This document shows, piece by piece, positions 52,211 to 60,748 of a DNA stretch of 64,000 bases. Position 1 is the stretch's first letter. Each line of letters begins with the position of its first letter. The DNA is taken from the NCBI RefSeq assembly GCF_031127905.1, contig NZ_JARXIC010000008.1:1-64000 (forward strand), given 5' to 3'. The position numbers were made by a program, and so were the translations under genes. The notes under the pieces were generated by a model, which saw only the letters and a program-made list of their open reading frames with translations, ran no database searches and was not told where the DNA came from. The DNA is from Thalassobacterium sedimentorum (lineage in GTDB: Bacteria; Verrucomicrobiota; Verrucomicrobiia; Opitutales; Coraliomargaritaceae).

Positions 52211-52466
52211 ATGGGCTATAACAATCCCGTAATCCAGACCACCAAACCTAGATCGATTGGCGACGCGTGGCATGAAGCGGACTATCAGACAACACTGATT
52301 TAGAAAGCACATTTTCGACCGCTCAAATCTACCGAGGCCTCCCCATCGCTCACTGCTGATTTACGAGCCCCGACAAGTCGCCTTGCTCATTCGTGAAGGC
52401 GAGATCCCTAAAGGACTCACTCATCAAAATGACCCTAATATATGGCCATCGTGGGCAGTAAAATAA
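52211..52466 (+). pseudogene. Decayed fragment of a fourth sulfatase
   Basis: An ATG at 52211, two bases after the stop of sulfatase 3, opens IGDAWHEADYQTTLI and then meets TAG at 52301. The same frame continues with KAHFRPLKSTEASPSLTA to a TGA at 52394. This matches the 'GYQTTLIGKAHFQP..STEE' stretch of many sulfatases, with the stop in place of the glycine codon. A different frame then runs to TAA at 52464. The fragment lacks the active-site motif and most of the domain, so it is not functional. The 342-bp gap from 52209 to 52550 holds nothing else that I recognise. Confidence 0.45.
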
Positions 52467-52550
52467 TCCGCCGCGAGAAAAAAGAATTTCTATCACGTCA
52501 AACGCACAAGAAACCAAAATGAGGCCAAATTCACAGAATAAAAATTAACG

Positions 52551-52883
52551 ATGAACGATACAGAATCGAAGCATCTGTCAAAGACCCACCAGTGCCCCAA
52601 TTTCCCAGCGCAGGGCGTCAGCCTTTATTTGGACGACTGCTCTACCCTATTGCGAGAATTCCCCACCTGGCATTTGGAGATTCAGCGTGAAGCAACGCAG
52701 GCCGACTTGGAGGCGAATCACCATCTGGAAGAAGTCGGAGAAGCCCTTTGGACAACCATGCTGGAAGTCAGCCATTGTCCCTATTGCGGGCTTGAATTAC
52801 CCCAGCATTGGGAACAGCGACCTGAAGATTTAGGTCGCTTGATGCACTTTGACCAATCCGGCTGGCACTCTCGAAAAATGTAA
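52551..52883 (+). CDS. Small conserved-looking zinc-ribbon protein
   Basis: The protein has 110 residues and no signal peptide. It has CPYCG (about 87-91) near the C terminus, and single cysteines earlier at CPNFP and DDC, so a zinc ribbon is possible. The acidic, tryptophan-rich sequence (FPTWHLEIQREA, LGRLMHFDQSGWHS) is not one I can place. It lies alone between two pseudogene fragments and has no obvious ribosome-binding site. It may be a short conserved hypothetical gene. Confidence 0.45.
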   Translation: MNDTESKHLSKTHQCPNFPAQGVSLYLDDCSTLLREFPTWHLEIQREATQADLEANHHLEEVGEALWTTMLEVSHCPYCGLELPQHWEQRPEDLGRLMHFDQSGWHSRKM

Positions 52884-52989
52884 GCTATGAAAACTTCGCA
52901 ATTGCGCGTGACACCTCATTGACTGTCTCAGCCCATAAATTCAGACGCATCCAGCACAAATAACTCTCAAGAAGGCGAAGCCACGAAGT

Positions 52990-53115
52990 AATGTCGAAGA
53001 GCTCTCAGCAATTGTGACCGATGCTGCACTTCATCTGCATAAGGATTTAGGTCCGAATTCATTGAACTCACATTATTCAAACGCGTTTTTGAAAACGAGT
53101 ATTCAAAATGTATAA
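52990..53115 (+). pseudogene. Fragment of a GxxExxY protein
   Basis: The frame from 52990 reads VEELSAIVTDAALHLHKDLGPNSLNSHY and ends with TAA at 53113. This matches the start of GxxExxY proteins (LS..V.DAA...H..LGPGLLESVYE). The motif itself is damaged (PNSLNSHY), and the rest of the protein is missing. There is a TAA just before the fragment. The remaining bases of the 403-bp gap (52884-53286) show nothing more. Confidence 0.45.
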
Positions 53116-53286
53116 GTGATTGTAGTGTCATTAGACTTCTAATATAATACATCGCATTTGAAACCAATTCACCCAGACCGTGTTTCTTCAAAAACGCTTC
53201 GGCAACAATCGCACATCGTTGCCCTTGTTTCTTCGGCCGCCCTAAGAGCCGAGCGTAATTTATTAATGAATTATCCGGGGTAAATA

Positions 53287-54480
53287 TTAATAAACGTAAC
53301 TGGCAGAGGATGCGTCACCGAAGGCTGGCTTATGCAATGGACTGACCTTACCAGTCAATGTATCCAACAGCATTAAACGCGTACTGGCACTGTTGCGCTG
53401 AGTAAACACAAGATGACGGCCATCACGTAACCATGCAGGCTCAAGAGAAGATGGTCCTTTGGTCAGGATCTTGCTACTCCGCGCTTTTGCATCGTAAAGT
53501 GCGATTTGAAAACCACCACTAACGACCGCAGTGAAGGCGATTAAATTCTCGTCAACAGGGTTCCAAACTGGTTCGGAACAATAGTTACTGATATTGGTGG
53601 GCAGACGACGCGCCGGCCCACCGGTACTTGAAATCTCATAGAGTTGCGGCTTACCTGGAGCATCGGAGGTGTAAACCAAGCGGCGACCATCTGGCGACCA
53701 ACTTGGGCTGGCTTCAAGACTCTTATTAGTAGTCAAACGACGCGCGTTTTTGCCGCGGCTGTCGGTAACATGAATCTCGGAATTACCAGTTCCCGAAAGT
53801 GCCATCGCAATCTGACGGCCATCAGGACTGAAGACTGCGCCTGTATTCAAGCCCTTAAAAGTCGCGATCGGGGTCTTACGTCCCGTATTGATATCCAACA
53901 TGTAGATATCTGGAAAACCACTTTTGAAATAGGTGGTGTAGACTAGATGACGACCATCTGGGGCCCATTTGGGCCCGGTGACCAAGGAACGGTCCCGAGT
54001 CAGTGGACGAACTCGACTAAAAAGTAAATCACTGGTATAAATTTCAGAGATACCGCGCTGTTTACCAACAAAGGCGAGACGACCGGCAAAGAAGCCCTTC
54101 GTCTGTAAAGTTGCCTCAACCACTAGGTCACAACTGCGTAATACTGCATTTTGTAAATCCGTGCCAGAAACGGTGCGGCGCAATTGCTCAGTGTATGGCT
54201 GCCCCGACCCAACAGTTAACAAGACTGATGAGGCGCCTGCGGGCTCAATTTTAATGACAAAGGCTGCATTCTCGCCGGATGTCACGACATAGCCCCCATG
54301 CAAATTGAACGCACGGCGCGCCAGCGTGCTGATACTCGCATCGCTACTGTTGATCACCAGGGCCAATTGCCCCTCTCCATCTCGAACCAGATCCTGGAGT
54401 TGAATTGTTTCAGAAAAAGCCGCTTGAGGGGCAAGCGACAGGGAAAAGAATGTGAGAATAAAGAGAGCTATAAAACGCAT
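53287..54480 (-). CDS. tolB: TolB-like periplasmic beta-propeller protein
   Basis: The protein has 397 residues from the ATG at 54480; the ORF start at 54516 would add twelve residues before a clean signal peptide (MRFIALFILTFFSLSLAPQ). The N-terminal alpha/beta domain runs to about 150. Then come at least five PD40 repeats, such as WAPDGRHLVYT, FSPDGRQIAMA, WSPDGRRLVYT and WLRDGRHLVFT, forming a six-bladed propeller. TolB works in the periplasm with Pal and TolA in outer-membrane constriction at division. No tolQRA or pal gene lies beside it here. It is divergent from the Mrp gene, 135 bp away. Confidence 0.88.
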   Translation of the reverse strand: MRFIALFILTFFSLSLAPQAAFSETIQLQDLVRDGEGQLALVINSSDASISTLARRAFNLHGGYVVTSGENAAFVIKIEPAGASSVLLTVGSGQPYTEQLRRTVSGTDLQNAVLRSCDLVVEATLQTKGFFAGRLAFVGKQRGISEIYTSDLLFSRVRPLTRDRSLVTGPKWAPDGRHLVYTTYFKSGFPDIYMLDINTGRKTPIATFKGLNTGAVFSPDGRQIAMALSGTGNSEIHVTDSRGKNARRLTTNKSLEASPSWSPDGRRLVYTSDAPGKPQLYEISSTGGPARRLPTNISNYCSEPVWNPVDENLIAFTAVVSGGFQIALYDAKARSSKILTKGPSSLEPAWLRDGRHLVFTQRNSASTRLMLLDTLTGKVSPLHKPAFGDASSASYVY

Positions 54481-54615
54481 AATCACGAAGTAGTCGAAAG
54501 GGCAGGTAAATCGCAAATGAAAATCAACTTTGTGAATAGATTTCTACAAAAGACAAATTTTATACGTTTCGAGTTGAATTGCCGCCAGAGAGTTTCACTT
54601 TGCTAGGGAAAAGCT

Positions 54616-55689
54616 ATGGCAGATAAAGAACAAATCCAAACCGCCCTAAAAAGCATCAAATTCCCAGGTTTCAGCCGCGACATCGTTTCTTTCGGCCTTG
54701 TTCGCGAGGTAGAAATAGAGGATGGCAAGGTGCTGATTGGTGTCGAGATCACAACGGCAGATTCAACGATTCCAGAACGAATCGCAGCAGATATCAAAAG
54801 TGCGGTCGGCGCTCTAGATGGCATTCAAGATGTCAAAGTGCGCATGGAAATTTCACAGCCGCAGCAGCAACCTTCTTCAGCGGGCGCAGCTGGGAGTCAG
54901 CCAAGCAACAGCCAAGCGATGCAGAAGGTAAAATATGCGATTGCAGTAGCCAGTGGCAAGGGCGGTGTCGGCAAGTCAACGGTCACGGTTAATTTGGCCT
55001 GTGCGCTACAACGCCTACTAGAGGAAGCAGGTAAATCGGGAGTGGGCATCATGGACTGCGACATTTACGGCCCCTCGATTCCGCTCATGCTTGGCGCGGC
55101 AGGTCGCCCCGAGCTTGAGAATGACATGATCGTACCGATCGAGAATTTCGGCGTGCGAACGATGTCGATGGGATTCTTGGTGGACGAAGACACCCCCGTA
55201 GTTTGGCGTGGTCCCATGATCATGAAAACAATCCAACAATTTGCTCAGAACGTGAATTGGGGTGAATTGGAGATTTTGGTCGTCGACCTTCCCCCCGGCA
55301 CTGGCGACGCCCAGCTTTCATTGGTACAAACGCTACCACTAGAGGGAGCGGTAATCGTCACGACTCCTCAGCCCGCCGCAGCCAATGTTGCACGGCGCGG
55401 CGCACGCATGTTTGATAAAGTGAGCGTGCCACTGCTAGGAGTGATTGAAAATATGAGCTACCTAGAAGCACCCGATGGATCACGTCAGATGCTATTCGGT
55501 GAAGGTGGAGGTAGCGAGACAGCCCAAAGCCTTGAAACACCCCTACTGGGACAGCTACCGATCGACCAGAATATTCGCATCGGCTGTGACAAGGGCATCC
55601 CCATAGTCATCAGCGATCCTGATTCCAAGGCCGCAAAAGTATTTATGGAGATTGCAAGACAAGTACTTAACAGTCTTGTTAAAAAATAA
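54616..55689 (+). CDS. mrp: Mrp/ApbC-type iron-sulfur carrier ATPase lacking the CxxC
   Basis: The protein has 357 residues. Residues 1-78 are a MIP18/DUF59 domain. A linker rich in Q, S and A follows, and then the P-loop GKGGVGKS (114-121) of the deviant Walker A type. The usual pair of cysteines after ENMSY in Mrp proteins (as in 'ENMSYFVCPHCG') is replaced by ENMSYLEAPDGSRQM. The bridging iron-sulfur ligand therefore seems lost. It may act as a nucleotide-dependent scaffold through other residues. A weak AGGGA ribosome-binding site precedes the ATG. The small gene at 55792 follows on the same strand. Confidence 0.85.
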   Translation: MADKEQIQTALKSIKFPGFSRDIVSFGLVREVEIEDGKVLIGVEITTADSTIPERIAADIKSAVGALDGIQDVKVRMEISQPQQQPSSAGAAGSQPSNSQAMQKVKYAIAVASGKGGVGKSTVTVNLACALQRLLEEAGKSGVGIMDCDIYGPSIPLMLGAAGRPELENDMIVPIENFGVRTMSMGFLVDEDTPVVWRGPMIMKTIQQFAQNVNWGELEILVVDLPPGTGDAQLSLVQTLPLEGAVIVTTPQPAAANVARRGARMFDKVSVPLLGVIENMSYLEAPDGSRQMLFGEGGGSETAQSLETPLLGQLPIDQNIRIGCDKGIPIVISDPDSKAAKVFMEIARQVLNSLVKK

Positions 55690-55791
55690 TCCCTCTCTGT
55701 TTTAGGCTAGCCAGAAAACAGATTCTATGTAGTTTTCCAAGTTTGTGTTACGAGATACGCGATCAGTAGTATGAGCAAGGAGAATAAAGAT

Positions 55792-56013
55792 ATGCCCAAT
55801 TCAACTTCCGATGTCTGTCCTAATCAAGGGTTTGCGCAGCGATCGACTCTATATCAAGAGTTCCTAGCAGAGCGCGAAGAAATCTTGCGTCATAAATGGC
55901 TGGAATCTGAAAAGCAAGGTGAAGATATCGGCTTCGAGCGGGCTCTACTCGATTGGATTCGCAAGCACCGCGCGAGCTGGCGCGGTGCCCGAAACAAAAA
56001 ATTAGGTAAATAA
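55792..56013 (+). CDS. Small conserved hypothetical protein
   Basis: The protein has 73 residues. I prefer the ATG at 55792 because AAGGAG at 55777-55782 lies nine bases before it; an ATG at 55771 would add seven residues. The sequence is helical and charged (EFLAEREEILRHKWLESEKQGEDIGFERALLDWIRKHRASW), and I do not know its function. It follows the mrp gene by about 100 bp and converges with the MazG-like gene (10 bp between stops). Confidence 0.6.
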   Translation: MPNSTSDVCPNQGFAQRSTLYQEFLAEREEILRHKWLESEKQGEDIGFERALLDWIRKHRASWRGARNKKLGK

Positions 56014-56023
56014 ACCAATACGA

Positions 56024-56389
56024 TTACAGTTCAGTGTATTTTACACTGCGCCCCTTAGCCTTAGCTACGGGATATTTTTCAGCATTCCGCTGCATTTTTT
56101 TATCGATAATCTCACTGATATCGAGGCCTGCAACATTGGCAAACTCGATGGCATAAATCAGCACATCGGCTAATTCTTCCTCCACCTTCGCACGTATCTG
56201 ATCAGTCTGAACGTCAGAGCGCGAAGCCTCAAGTCCCTGCCAAAGGAAGTGCTCCATGAGTTCGGCCGCCTCTGCAGCAATCGCCATTGACAGGTTTTTA
56301 GGCGAATGAAATTGCTCCCAATCACGCTCTCGCGCAAAGGCCAAAACCCGGTCTTTGACAGCTTGCAACGGTGTGTCGGCGTCGCTCAT
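56024..56389 (-). CDS. MazG-like nucleotide pyrophosphohydrolase (iMazG/dCTPase type)
   Basis: This 121-residue all-alpha pyrophosphohydrolase has metal-binding pairs in AAEAAELMEH (about 34-42) and EELADVLIY (about 68-76), the ExxE and ExxD pattern of the MazG/RS21-C6 family. The FHSPKNLSMAIA stretch is typical of the short form. It hydrolyses non-standard or dCTP-like nucleotides to monophosphates and so cleans the pool. It is 18 bp downstream of the metG gene on the same strand, so it is probably cotranscribed. Confidence 0.88.
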   Translation of the reverse strand: MSDADTPLQAVKDRVLAFARERDWEQFHSPKNLSMAIAAEAAELMEHFLWQGLEASRSDVQTDQIRAKVEEELADVLIYAIEFANVAGLDISEIIDKKMQRNAEKYPVAKAKGRSVKYTEL

Positions 56390-56407
56390 ACAAATCAGGC
56401 AAGCAGC

Positions 56408-57946
56408 CTAGACCTTTCGCTCTGGACGTGGGAAAAGAATGGTCTTCTCGCCGATTGCCTTGCCAGCCAAGGTATCGCCCCACACCAACTGCCCCTCAAG
56501 TCGCTCGAAGTTCTCGGCGCCAATGAGCCCGCGAATTTTGTCTGAAATCTCTGGCATAACTGGGGTTAACATCACTACCGCAAGTCGTAATGCCTCAGCC
56601 ATAGTCGCCAATGAAGTCCGAAGTGCCGCCTGATCTGCAGCCTGCTCAGACTTGGCCAGTTTCCAGGGAGCACGTGTTTCTGCGTAGCGATTGATACCGG
56701 AAACAAAAGTAAAGATACGGTCCAGCGCCTTGTGGAACTGAAAATCTTCAAAGAGCGAAACCAGCTCAGCAGCCGTTGTCGTCCACAAAGTCTTCAATTC
56801 TTTTTCTGGAGCTTCTTCAATCTCAGCGGCAGGCACCACACCCTCCGCGTAACGTCCCGCCATATTAAGCAAGCGACTCACTAAATTCCCCAAGTCGTTA
56901 GCAAGATCACTATTGTAGCGACTCATAAAGAGCTCGATCGAGAATTCAGAATCTTGCCCAACATTCATCTCACGGGTAACAAAATAGCGGAAAGCGTCGG
57001 CACCGAACTGATCGATGAGATCCAGTGGGTTCACCACTTCGCCCGTACTCTTCGACATTTTAGAGCCAGAACTCAGCCACCAACCGTGCACCAGAAAGTG
57101 TTTTGGTAACTCAATATCAAGCGCCTTGAGCATAATGGGCCAGTAAACCGCATGAGGTGGCACCAATATATCTTTACCGATGACATGATAGTCCGCCGGC
57201 CAATGCTGATCAAATTCCTCGCTCCCATAACCCGCCGCAGTAATATAGTTGGTCAACGCATCAAACCACACATAAGTCACGAAATCCGGATCGAAAGGCA
57301 GCTCGACCCCCCACTCCAAGCGTTCCTTAGGCCGGGAAATACACAGATCATTGAGTGGCTCCTTAAGAAATTGCAGCACATCCGCACTGCGGAAGCGCGG
57401 ATAAATCATTTGCTCATTAGTCTTAATGGTATCAACCAACCAATCTTGATACTGTGCGAGCTTAAAAAAGTAGTTACTCTCTGTGACCTCAACCACATCG
57501 CCGTATATTTCAGGCCATTTCCCATCGACCTTCTCTTTCTCTGTCACAAACTGCTCTTGGCGCACACTGTAAAAGCCGTTATAATCTGCCTTATAGATTT
57601 CTCCTTTATCATAGAGCTTCTGCAGAATCTCTTGTACCACAGTCTTATGCCGCTCCTGAGTCGTACGTATGTAGTCATCGTTCGAGATATGGAGCGCAGA
57701 GCAAAGACCTTGAAACTCCTCGGCCAAACGATCACAGACCTCAATCGGAGCCACCCCCTCTTTCTGAGCAGACATCTGCACCTTTTGGCCGTGCTCATCG
57801 AGACCAGTTAAAAACTTGACCTCATCGCCCATCAAGCGCCGGAAGCGTGCGACAATATCAGTCAACACCTTTTCGTAGGCATGCCCTAGGTGCGGGGAGC
57901 CATTAGCGTAATCGATCGCGGTAGTAATATAGAACTTTTTGCTCAT
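56408..57946 (-). CDS. metG: Methionyl-tRNA synthetase
   Basis: This 512-residue class I synthetase charges tRNA-Met. The HIGH-type motif is PHLGH (18-22) and the KMSKS motif is at 296-300. The connective region has YNGFYSVRQEQFV in place of cysteine knuckles, so this is the zinc-free subtype. The C-terminal anticodon-binding helices end near 495. There is no tRNA-binding extension of the kind seen in longer MetRS. A short gap of 18 bp leads to the MazG-like gene. Confidence 0.96.
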   Translation of the reverse strand: MSKKFYITTAIDYANGSPHLGHAYEKVLTDIVARFRRLMGDEVKFLTGLDEHGQKVQMSAQKEGVAPIEVCDRLAEEFQGLCSALHISNDDYIRTTQERHKTVVQEILQKLYDKGEIYKADYNGFYSVRQEQFVTEKEKVDGKWPEIYGDVVEVTESNYFFKLAQYQDWLVDTIKTNEQMIYPRFRSADVLQFLKEPLNDLCISRPKERLEWGVELPFDPDFVTYVWFDALTNYITAAGYGSEEFDQHWPADYHVIGKDILVPPHAVYWPIMLKALDIELPKHFLVHGWWLSSGSKMSKSTGEVVNPLDLIDQFGADAFRYFVTREMNVGQDSEFSIELFMSRYNSDLANDLGNLVSRLLNMAGRYAEGVVPAAEIEEAPEKELKTLWTTTAAELVSLFEDFQFHKALDRIFTFVSGINRYAETRAPWKLAKSEQAADQAALRTSLATMAEALRLAVVMLTPVMPEISDKIRGLIGAENFERLEGQLVWGDTLAGKAIGEKTILFPRPERKV

Positions 57947-58036
57947 AAGAAACCGTGGAACTTGGGTGATTTCATACAGGGGCGCAAGCGCGGGATTCGG
58001 TAAATGTAAAACAAAACTTTACGGACATCGTTTGAG

Positions 58037-59548
58037 CTACCACTCACCGAGAATATCTTCAACAATTAGCTGACTTTTACCGTAGTAAAAATTTGGCTGC
58101 ACAACGAGACGAACCTTACCTGCATTATTTTTCTGATAATCCGGCAAACCACCTTCAGCTAACATGCTTCGGTCCACATAATATGCTGGCCACACTCGCT
58201 CACCTACCTGAATCCTAAAGGGCTTAAGGCTCTTCACGATCGCCTTCACTGTGAATAAATGAGCGACGTAGGGCGCTAATTCCGTATCATTTAAATCACT
58301 CAAGAATCCACCATCCGGCAAATCCAGACTGCCGAGGTATTCTGAAACATTCAGTCGAGGCTCATAATCAGGGGCGTCATCTCCGCGGCTGAAGGCCGCG
58401 GTGGTTTGAAAAGCACCAACTCGGAAGCGAGCATACAGTGGCGTGTGATCGGAGACACCACTACCAGTGTCGCCAGCAAAGCTCCATCTGATGGGACGCC
58501 CAATCGCATCTGTGTTCAAACCTGGCACAATTAGTTTACTAAAGCTTCCATCGACATAGCTGATGCCAGAATCGTCGTAGAGACCAGAAGTAAGCAGCAT
58601 GTGCATCAGCGTACCACGATGCCCGCGCCAAACCTCAGAAAAACGCAAGTTCGAAGGCAATTCGAACCATAGATTATATAAATCATTCTGCGCAAAGCTC
58701 TCATCGCCAGCGGAGCCCAACACATCGTTGATGCCAGTTTCTATGCCCGGATTCAGAATCGAATGATTATAATGAGAGTTAAGATCACCAGCCACAATGA
58801 CATCGGCATGAGGATCTTCAGCAAGACGAGCATCTAGCAGTTGCCGCAAGACACGTGCATTCTCCACACGAATCGGCTCACGGGCTGGATTCGAAGCACC
58901 AGATTTCCAGTGATTCACATAAACAAAAAGCGGATGCCCTGCAACATCGAGCTCCGCTGCGATAATATCGCGCGCTTGCACCAGCGGGTGCCGCTCGACA
59001 GCTCGTATCGGAAACTTGGAAAATACAGCATTAGTATGCGCAACGCCAGAATCCATTCCGCGTGCCGGAGCAGTCACGACCTCATAACCGGTCAAGCCAG
59101 CATCACTCAATGACTTGAGCAACCAAGCAACTGCGGGGTATCCCGCATACTGGGGCAACCAATCTGCCCCCAACATACTCGCAACTGTCTGGTCACGATG
59201 CTGCAGAAGGAACGCCTCAAAATCAGCGACTGTGGAATCGGGAGTAAAATCCGCTTCAAGCTCTTGAAGAAGAAGCACTTCAGGCCCAGCACCTGCATTG
59301 ATGGTTTTTAGTACATCAGTGATCCCCTGCAATTTAGTCTGGAACTTTCGGCGACTGTAACCAGACGTGCCGGCATCCGGCCCCATCTTATAGTCATCAA
59401 ACAAAGCGACTCCATCCACATCGAAGAGATTTTCGACATTATACGTAACAACAGTAAAGCCCCCGCCATCCTGAGGCGCTCCAATGGCAGATTCCGTCCA
59501 TAGCCCCCAAACAAGCGTACAAAGGCAGATGAATCGAATTGTACTCAT
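58037..59548 (-). CDS. Exported endonuclease/exonuclease/phosphatase-family protein
   Basis: The protein has 503 residues from the ATG at 59548, which shares one base with the menB stop (TAATG). A longer ORF from 59599 gives a charged leader and is less likely. Residues 1-23 form a signal peptide ending in SAIGA. The EEP fold shows TYNVENLFD (about 35), LLQELEADF, a VYVNHWKSG motif, AGDLNSHYN and SDHTPLYA with the catalytic Asp-His. These are the residues of a metal-dependent nuclease or phosphatase. The C-terminal 120 residues may hold an OB-like domain. Extracellular nucleases of this kind help in phosphorus gain from DNA (inference). Confidence 0.85.
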   Translation of the reverse strand: MSTIRFICLCTLVWGLWTESAIGAPQDGGGFTVVTYNVENLFDVDGVALFDDYKMGPDAGTSGYSRRKFQTKLQGITDVLKTINAGAGPEVLLLQELEADFTPDSTVADFEAFLLQHRDQTVASMLGADWLPQYAGYPAVAWLLKSLSDAGLTGYEVVTAPARGMDSGVAHTNAVFSKFPIRAVERHPLVQARDIIAAELDVAGHPLFVYVNHWKSGASNPAREPIRVENARVLRQLLDARLAEDPHADVIVAGDLNSHYNHSILNPGIETGINDVLGSAGDESFAQNDLYNLWFELPSNLRFSEVWRGHRGTLMHMLLTSGLYDDSGISYVDGSFSKLIVPGLNTDAIGRPIRWSFAGDTGSGVSDHTPLYARFRVGAFQTTAAFSRGDDAPDYEPRLNVSEYLGSLDLPDGGFLSDLNDTELAPYVAHLFTVKAIVKSLKPFRIQVGERVWPAYYVDRSMLAEGGLPDYQKNNAGKVRLVVQPNFYYGKSQLIVEDILGEW

Positions 59549-60381
59549 TAGGGGAGCCATGGATATTTTTTGTAATTGGGAGCGCGCTTTTCGTTCCATG
59601 CTTTTCGCCCTTCTTCCCCCTCCTCTGTTAAATAGTAAAGTAAGGTCGCATTCCCAGCCAGCTCTTGTAAGCCTTGCTGACCATCCACATCTGCATTAAA
59701 TGCTGCTTTCAGGCAGCGAATCGACAGTGGGCTGTGCTGTAAAATATCCTGCGCCCACTGAACGCCCTCCGTTTCCAAGGCCTCATAAGGGACCACCTTA
59801 TTAACCAAGCCCATATCCAATGCTTCCTGCGCATTGTACTGTCGACATAGATACCAGATTTCGCGGGCTTTTTTATGTCCGACGATACGAGCCAAATAAC
59901 TCGCTCCAAAACCTCCGTCAAAACTGCCCACCTTCGGCCCCGTCTGTCCAAATACTGCATTATCAGCCGCAATCGTCATATCACAGACAACATGTAGAAC
60001 ATGCCCGCCGCCGATCGCATACCCTGCCACCAAGGCGATAACCACCTTAGGCATGGAACGAATCAGTTTTTGCAGATCCAACACGTTGAGTCGTGGCACA
60101 CCATCTTTACCCACGTAGCCACCAGCTTTGTGACCACGTATTTTTTGATCACCTCCAGCGCAAAAGGCAAATTTGCCATCTGTCTGTGGATTAAAACCTG
60201 TGAGCAACACAACTCCAATCGACGTATCATCCTTTGCGTCTGCGAATGCTGCGATCATTTCAGCGACCGTATCTGGCGTAAATGCATTCCGCCGATGAGG
60301 GCGATTGATAGTTACCTTGGCAATGCCATCGCACTTTTCATAAATAATATCTTCAAACTCACGGACTTGTTTCCAATTCAT
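59548..60381 (-). CDS. menB: 1,4-dihydroxy-2-naphthoyl-CoA synthase
   Basis: This 277-residue crotonase-fold enzyme closes the second ring of menaquinone. The signatures are [10 protein letters not shown] (about 74-83), the [12 protein letters not shown] oxyanion loop and [33 protein letters not shown] with the MenB-specific Ser-Phe-Asp-Gly. The C terminus has the [13 protein letters not shown] end. It indicates menaquinone-based respiration. Its stop overlaps the start of the exported nuclease gene, which looks like chance compaction rather than a pathway link. No other men gene is present in the window. Confidence 0.95.
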   Translation of the reverse strand: MNWKQVREFEDIIYEKCDGIAKVTINRPHRRNAFTPDTVAEMIAAFADAKDDTSIGVVLLTGFNPQTDGKFAFCAGGDQKIRGHKAGGYVGKDGVPRLNVLDLQKLIRSMPKVVIALVAGYAIGGGHVLHVVCDMTIAADNAVFGQTGPKVGSFDGGFGASYLARIVGHKKAREIWYLCRQYNAQEALDMGLVNKVVPYEALETEGVQWAQDILQHSPLSIRCLKAAFNADVDGQQGLQELAGNATLLYYLTEEGEEGRKAWNEKRAPNYKKYPWLP

Positions 60382-60428
60382 AGCTGCAAGCTAGAACGGA
60401 AAAAGGTCTAAAGACAACAGTCTTGCGC

Positions 60429-60650
60429 TCAATAATGCGGAGGTTTTTCGTCCGCAGGCATATCGCCGCCCCCCTGAGCGTTCAAGTCAGCGGCAGCAGC
60501 TAACTGTGCCTTTTGCTCTTTAACCACTTTCACCAGTGCATCCACACGCTTAGACAATTGATACATTTCCGCGTCCTGCTCCGCGACATGTTTTTCCAGA
60601 AATGCGATACGCGTCTCCAAGGATTGATAGGTTTCGTGGCTAACAGACAT
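60429..60650 (-). CDS. slyX: SlyX-family protein
   Basis: This 73-residue coiled-coil protein has heptad-like leucines (LETRIAFLEKHVAEQDAEMYQLSKRVDALVKVV) and ends in EKPPHY, the ending seen in SlyX. The function of SlyX is unknown. It lies 47 bp upstream of menB and is divergent from the PilT-like genes. Confidence 0.85.
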   Translation of the reverse strand: MSVSHETYQSLETRIAFLEKHVAEQDAEMYQLSKRVDALVKVVKEQKAQLAAAADLNAQGGGDMPADEKPPHY

Positions 60651-60748
60651 AAGATGGGGAGATTGAAAAGATGAAGAAAGCTAATAAAGATTGAACGCTT
60701 TAAAAAATTTGTAATAAGATTAGGCCATTGAAACAGGAGATACAATGG

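Noticed and set aside
52967-53191. A 74-codon frame on the minus strand
   Set aside because: It overlaps the GxxExxY fragment on the other strand, and its open upstream part runs into tolB; no family resemblance.
55696-55722. Hairpin TCTGTTTT/AAAACAGA after mrp as a terminator
   Set aside because: The stem is AT-rich with an 11-base loop and no T-tract, so it is too weak to call.
57152-57811. A 219-codon frame antisense to metG
   Set aside because: It is a shadow of metG with no domain of its own.
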